Positions 62,094 to 64,000 of a stretch of 64,000 nucleotides of DNA are shown piece after piece. Under the pieces are notes generated by a model. The model saw only the letters and a list, made by a program, of their open reading frames with translations. It did no database searches and was not told the DNA's origin. This stretch comes from Alphaproteobacteria bacterium (GTDB lineage Bacteria > Pseudomonadota > Alphaproteobacteria > Micavibrionales > UBA2020), in contig JAEUKT010000004.1 of the NCBI GenBank assembly GCA_016794125.1, positions 197,460-261,459 on the forward strand. Direction: 5' to 3'. Position 1 is the stretch's first letter, and every line of letters starts with the position of its first letter. A program made the position numbers and the translations under genes.

Positions 62094-64000
62094 GTTTCGG
62101 CATTTCCTTGCGTGACAACAGGCTGTAAACGACCGGTACGATAAACAGGGTAAAGAACGTGCCGATGCTCATGCCGCCGATGATGACCCAGCCGATCTGC
62201 TGGCGGCTTTCCGCGCCCGCGCCGGTGGCAAGGGCAAGGGGTAGCGCGCCCAGCACCATTGCGCCTGTCGTCATCAGGATCGGGCGCAGGCGCATCAATG
62301 CGGCCTGCGTTACCGCTTCGCGGCGGCCGATGTTTCTTTTCTCGCGTTCCTGGTTGGCGAATTCGACGATCAGGATGCCGTGCTTGGTGATAAGGCCGAT
62401 CAGCGTCACAAGCCCGATCTGGCTGTAGATGTTCAGCGTGCCGCCCGTCAGGTACAGCGCCAGCAGCGCGCCCGCAATCGACAGCGGCACCGACAGCATG
62501 ATGATGAACGGGCCCACGAAGCTTTCGAACTGCGCCGACAGCACAAGATAGATAAAGGCGATGGCCAGCGCGAAGGTCAGCACGATGCTCGACCCTGAAT
62601 CCTTGAATTCGCGCGATTCACCGTTGTAATCGACGATGAAGCCGGGCGGCAAAACTTCCTTCGCGCGCTTGTCGGCATATGCCAGCACTTCGCCAAGCGC
62701 ATAGCCGGGGGCAAGGCTGGCGGTAATATCGGCGGCGCGCAGCTGGTTGAAGTGGTTCAGCTCGCGCGGGGCGACCGTTTCCTTGATGGTCACAAGGTTC
62801 GACAGCTTGATCATGTCGTCCTTGGCGTTGCGCACATAAATATCGGTCAGGTCTTGCGGGCGTTCGCGCTGCTCGTTCGCCACCTGTACCATCACGTCGT
62901 ATTGTTCGCCACGGTCCTTGTACCTTGTGACCTGCCGTCCGCCCAGCAGGGTTTCCAGCGTGCGGCCGGCGGCGTCGATATCGGCATCGACGGCGGCGGT
63001 CTTGTCGCGGTCCAACTGGATGTTCAGCTGCGGCTTGTTCATGCGCAGGTTGGTATCGACATCGGCCATGCCGGGATATGTCGCGAAATCCTGCACCAGC
63101 TGCGTCACCGCCTTGTCGAGTTCAGCATAGGTGCCGCTGGTCAAAATAACCATCTGCACGGGCGATGACCGCACCGATCCGCCCAGCGAAGGCGGGTTGC
63201 GCGGGAACGCGCTGATGCCGGCGGTCTGGGCCACGACTTTGGGCGTGATTTCCTTGGTGATGTCCTGCTGCTTGCGCTTGCGTTCTTCCCACGGCTTCAT
63301 GCGTAGAAAGGCGATTCCGTCCGACACGGTCGGGCTGCCTGCCACCACGAAATAGCGGTCGATTTCCGGCACGGACGCCGCGATGGGCTCCAGCTTTTTC
63401 ATCCATTCGGTCATGTATCCGATAGTTGAACCTTCCGGCGCGGATGCGCGCACGACGATGGTGCCGCGATCCTCGATCGGGGCCAGTTCGGATTTGATGA
63501 TGGTCAACAGCGCCACGTTCGCGCCCGCAACGGCAAGGCCAATGATGACGATGACCGAACGCCAGGACAGCGCAAGGCCCAGCAACCGGCCATAGCCTGA
63601 CGTCAGTTTTTCAAGGAATGTTTCGATGGCGTTATAAACACGGCCGTGTTTTTCCTTGTGCCCCGACAGCATCTTGGAACACAGCATGGGCGTGAGGGTG
63701 AGGGCGACGAAGCCCGAAATAATGACCGCGCCCGCCAGCGTCAGGGCGAATTCGACGAACAGCTTGCCCGTTTTGCCGGTCGACAGCGCGATGGGCGCAT
63801 AGACGGCGGCCAGCGTGATGGTCATGGCGATGACGGCGAAAGCGATTTCCTTGCCGCCGGTCAGCGACGCTTCGCGCGGTGATTTCCCTTCCTCGATATG
63901 GCGGAAGATGTTTTCCAGCACGACGATCGCGTCATCCACCACAAGGCCGATGGCAAGGACGAAGGCCAGCAGCGTCAGCGTATTGATGGTGTAACCCATC
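62086..64000 (-). CDS. RND efflux permease, C-terminal part (N-terminus beyond window)
   Basis: The frame continues past the right edge; about 637 residues are visible, corresponding to roughly residue 385 to the end of an AcrB-type protein of about 1,030. Membrane segment 4 with the proton-relay aspartates is present (VLAIGLVVDDAIVVLENIFRH, split by convention), followed by segments 5-7, the periplasmic porter/docking region and the last block of membrane segments (GLITKHGILIVEFANQ, MTTGAMVLGALPLALATGAG). It exports drugs or other amphiphiles with a periplasmic adaptor that should lie just outside the window. Confidence 0.92.
   Translation of the reverse strand, partial: MGYTINTLTLLAFVLAIGLVVDDAIVVLENIFRHIEEGKSPREASLTGGKEIAFAVIAMTITLAAVYAPIALSTGKTGKLFVEFALTLAGAVIISGFVALTLTPMLCSKMLSGHKEKHGRVYNAIETFLEKLTSGYGRLLGLALSWRSVIVIIGLAVAGANVALLTIIKSELAPIEDRGTIVVRASAPEGSTIGYMTEWMKKLEPIAASVPEIDRYFVVAGSPTVSDGIAFLRMKPWEERKRKQQDITKEITPKVVAQTAGISAFPRNPPSLGGSVRSSPVQMVILTSGTYAELDKAVTQLVQDFATYPGMADVDTNLRMNKPQLNIQLDRDKTAAVDADIDAAGRTLETLLGGRQVTRYKDRGEQYDVMVQVANEQRERPQDLTDIYVRNAKDDMIKLSNLVTIKETVAPRELNHFNQLRAADITASLAPGYALGEVLAYADKRAKEVLPPGFIVDYNGESREFKDSGSSIVLTFALAIAFIYLVLSAQFESFVGPFIIMLSVPLSIAGALLALYLTGGTLNIYSQIGLVTLIGLITKHGILIVEFANQEREKRNIGRREAVTQAALMRLRPILMTTGAMVLGALPLALATGAGAESRQQIGWVIIGGMSIGTFFTLFIVPVVYSLLSRKEMPKHA

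Overview
This is a chromosomal segment from an alphaproteobacterium. The support is a set of gene families and orders typical of that class: a TIGR02302/DUF4175 protein coupled to lysA and an LptM-like lipoprotein, a large (about 180 kDa) NAD-glutamate dehydrogenase, rpiB-glyA-nrdR-nusB, an LdtR-like winged-helix regulator, a CpdR-like receiver next to an MJ0042 zinc-ribbon protein and ftsEX, and an NrsF/SigF pair. Base composition is fairly GC-rich. Genus cannot be read from the sequence; a free-living motile (motAB) Rhodospirillales- or Micavibrio-like lineage is only a guess. I see no rRNA, tRNA, CRISPR array, complete insertion sequence or prophage.

Layout. 1-2.2 kb: end of a cNMP-binding/EAL protein, a DUF3307 protein and a TauE/SafE permease. 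2.7-6.0 kb: a leftward ECF sigma factor, its NrsF anti-sigma, and bufA-bufB-bufC for a copper-binding bufferin-type RiPP, with a SigF-type promoter (GTAACC-N16-CGAA) in front of bufA and a hairpin between bufA and bufB. 6-15.5 kb: acetoacetyl-CoA synthetase, a TrmH-like methyltransferase, leucine-dehydrogenase-like enzyme, orphan histidine kinase, then glpD-glpK plus a small membrane protein. 15.8-20.9 kb: plsC, ydcF-like, ftsX and ftsE leftward; MJ0042 protein, CpdR-like receiver and a ceramidase-like membrane protein rightward. 20.9-26.8 kb: TIGR02302-lysA-lptM leftward; TlpA thioredoxin and an SDR rightward. 26.9-32.9 kb: two hemerythrin-like proteins, rluD, terD, a secreted unknown, ahpC. 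33-46.7 kb: NAD-GDH, bpt, motBA, arginase, hemB, ankyrin and DUF805/Sel1 proteins. 46.8-58.4 kb: a degenerate SRAP protein, a tandem J-domain protein, GIY-YIG, HIBYL-CoA hydrolase-like enzyme, LdtR-like regulator, glutaryl-CoA dehydrogenase and many unknowns with repeat elements between them. 58.5-64 kb: rpiB-glyA-nrdR-nusB, two small unknowns and the C-terminal part of an RND efflux permease.

How the parts work together. The sigma/anti-sigma/buf block looks like a self-contained metal-stress regulon. AacS, HIBYL-CoA hydrolase, GcdH, leucine dehydrogenase, arginase and NAD-GDH point to growth on amino acids and short acyl chains; glpDK feeds glycerol into the triose pool and plsC uses glycerol-3-phosphate-derived lipid. 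AhpC, TerD, hemerythrins and RND efflux add stress defence. The most unusual signals are the sigF/bufferin promoter, an SRAP homologue lacking its catalytic Cys2, a hemerythrin paralogue with an eroded di-iron site, a J-domain duplication that lost its HPD, and a 155-bp element with perfect 16-bp terminal inverted repeats.
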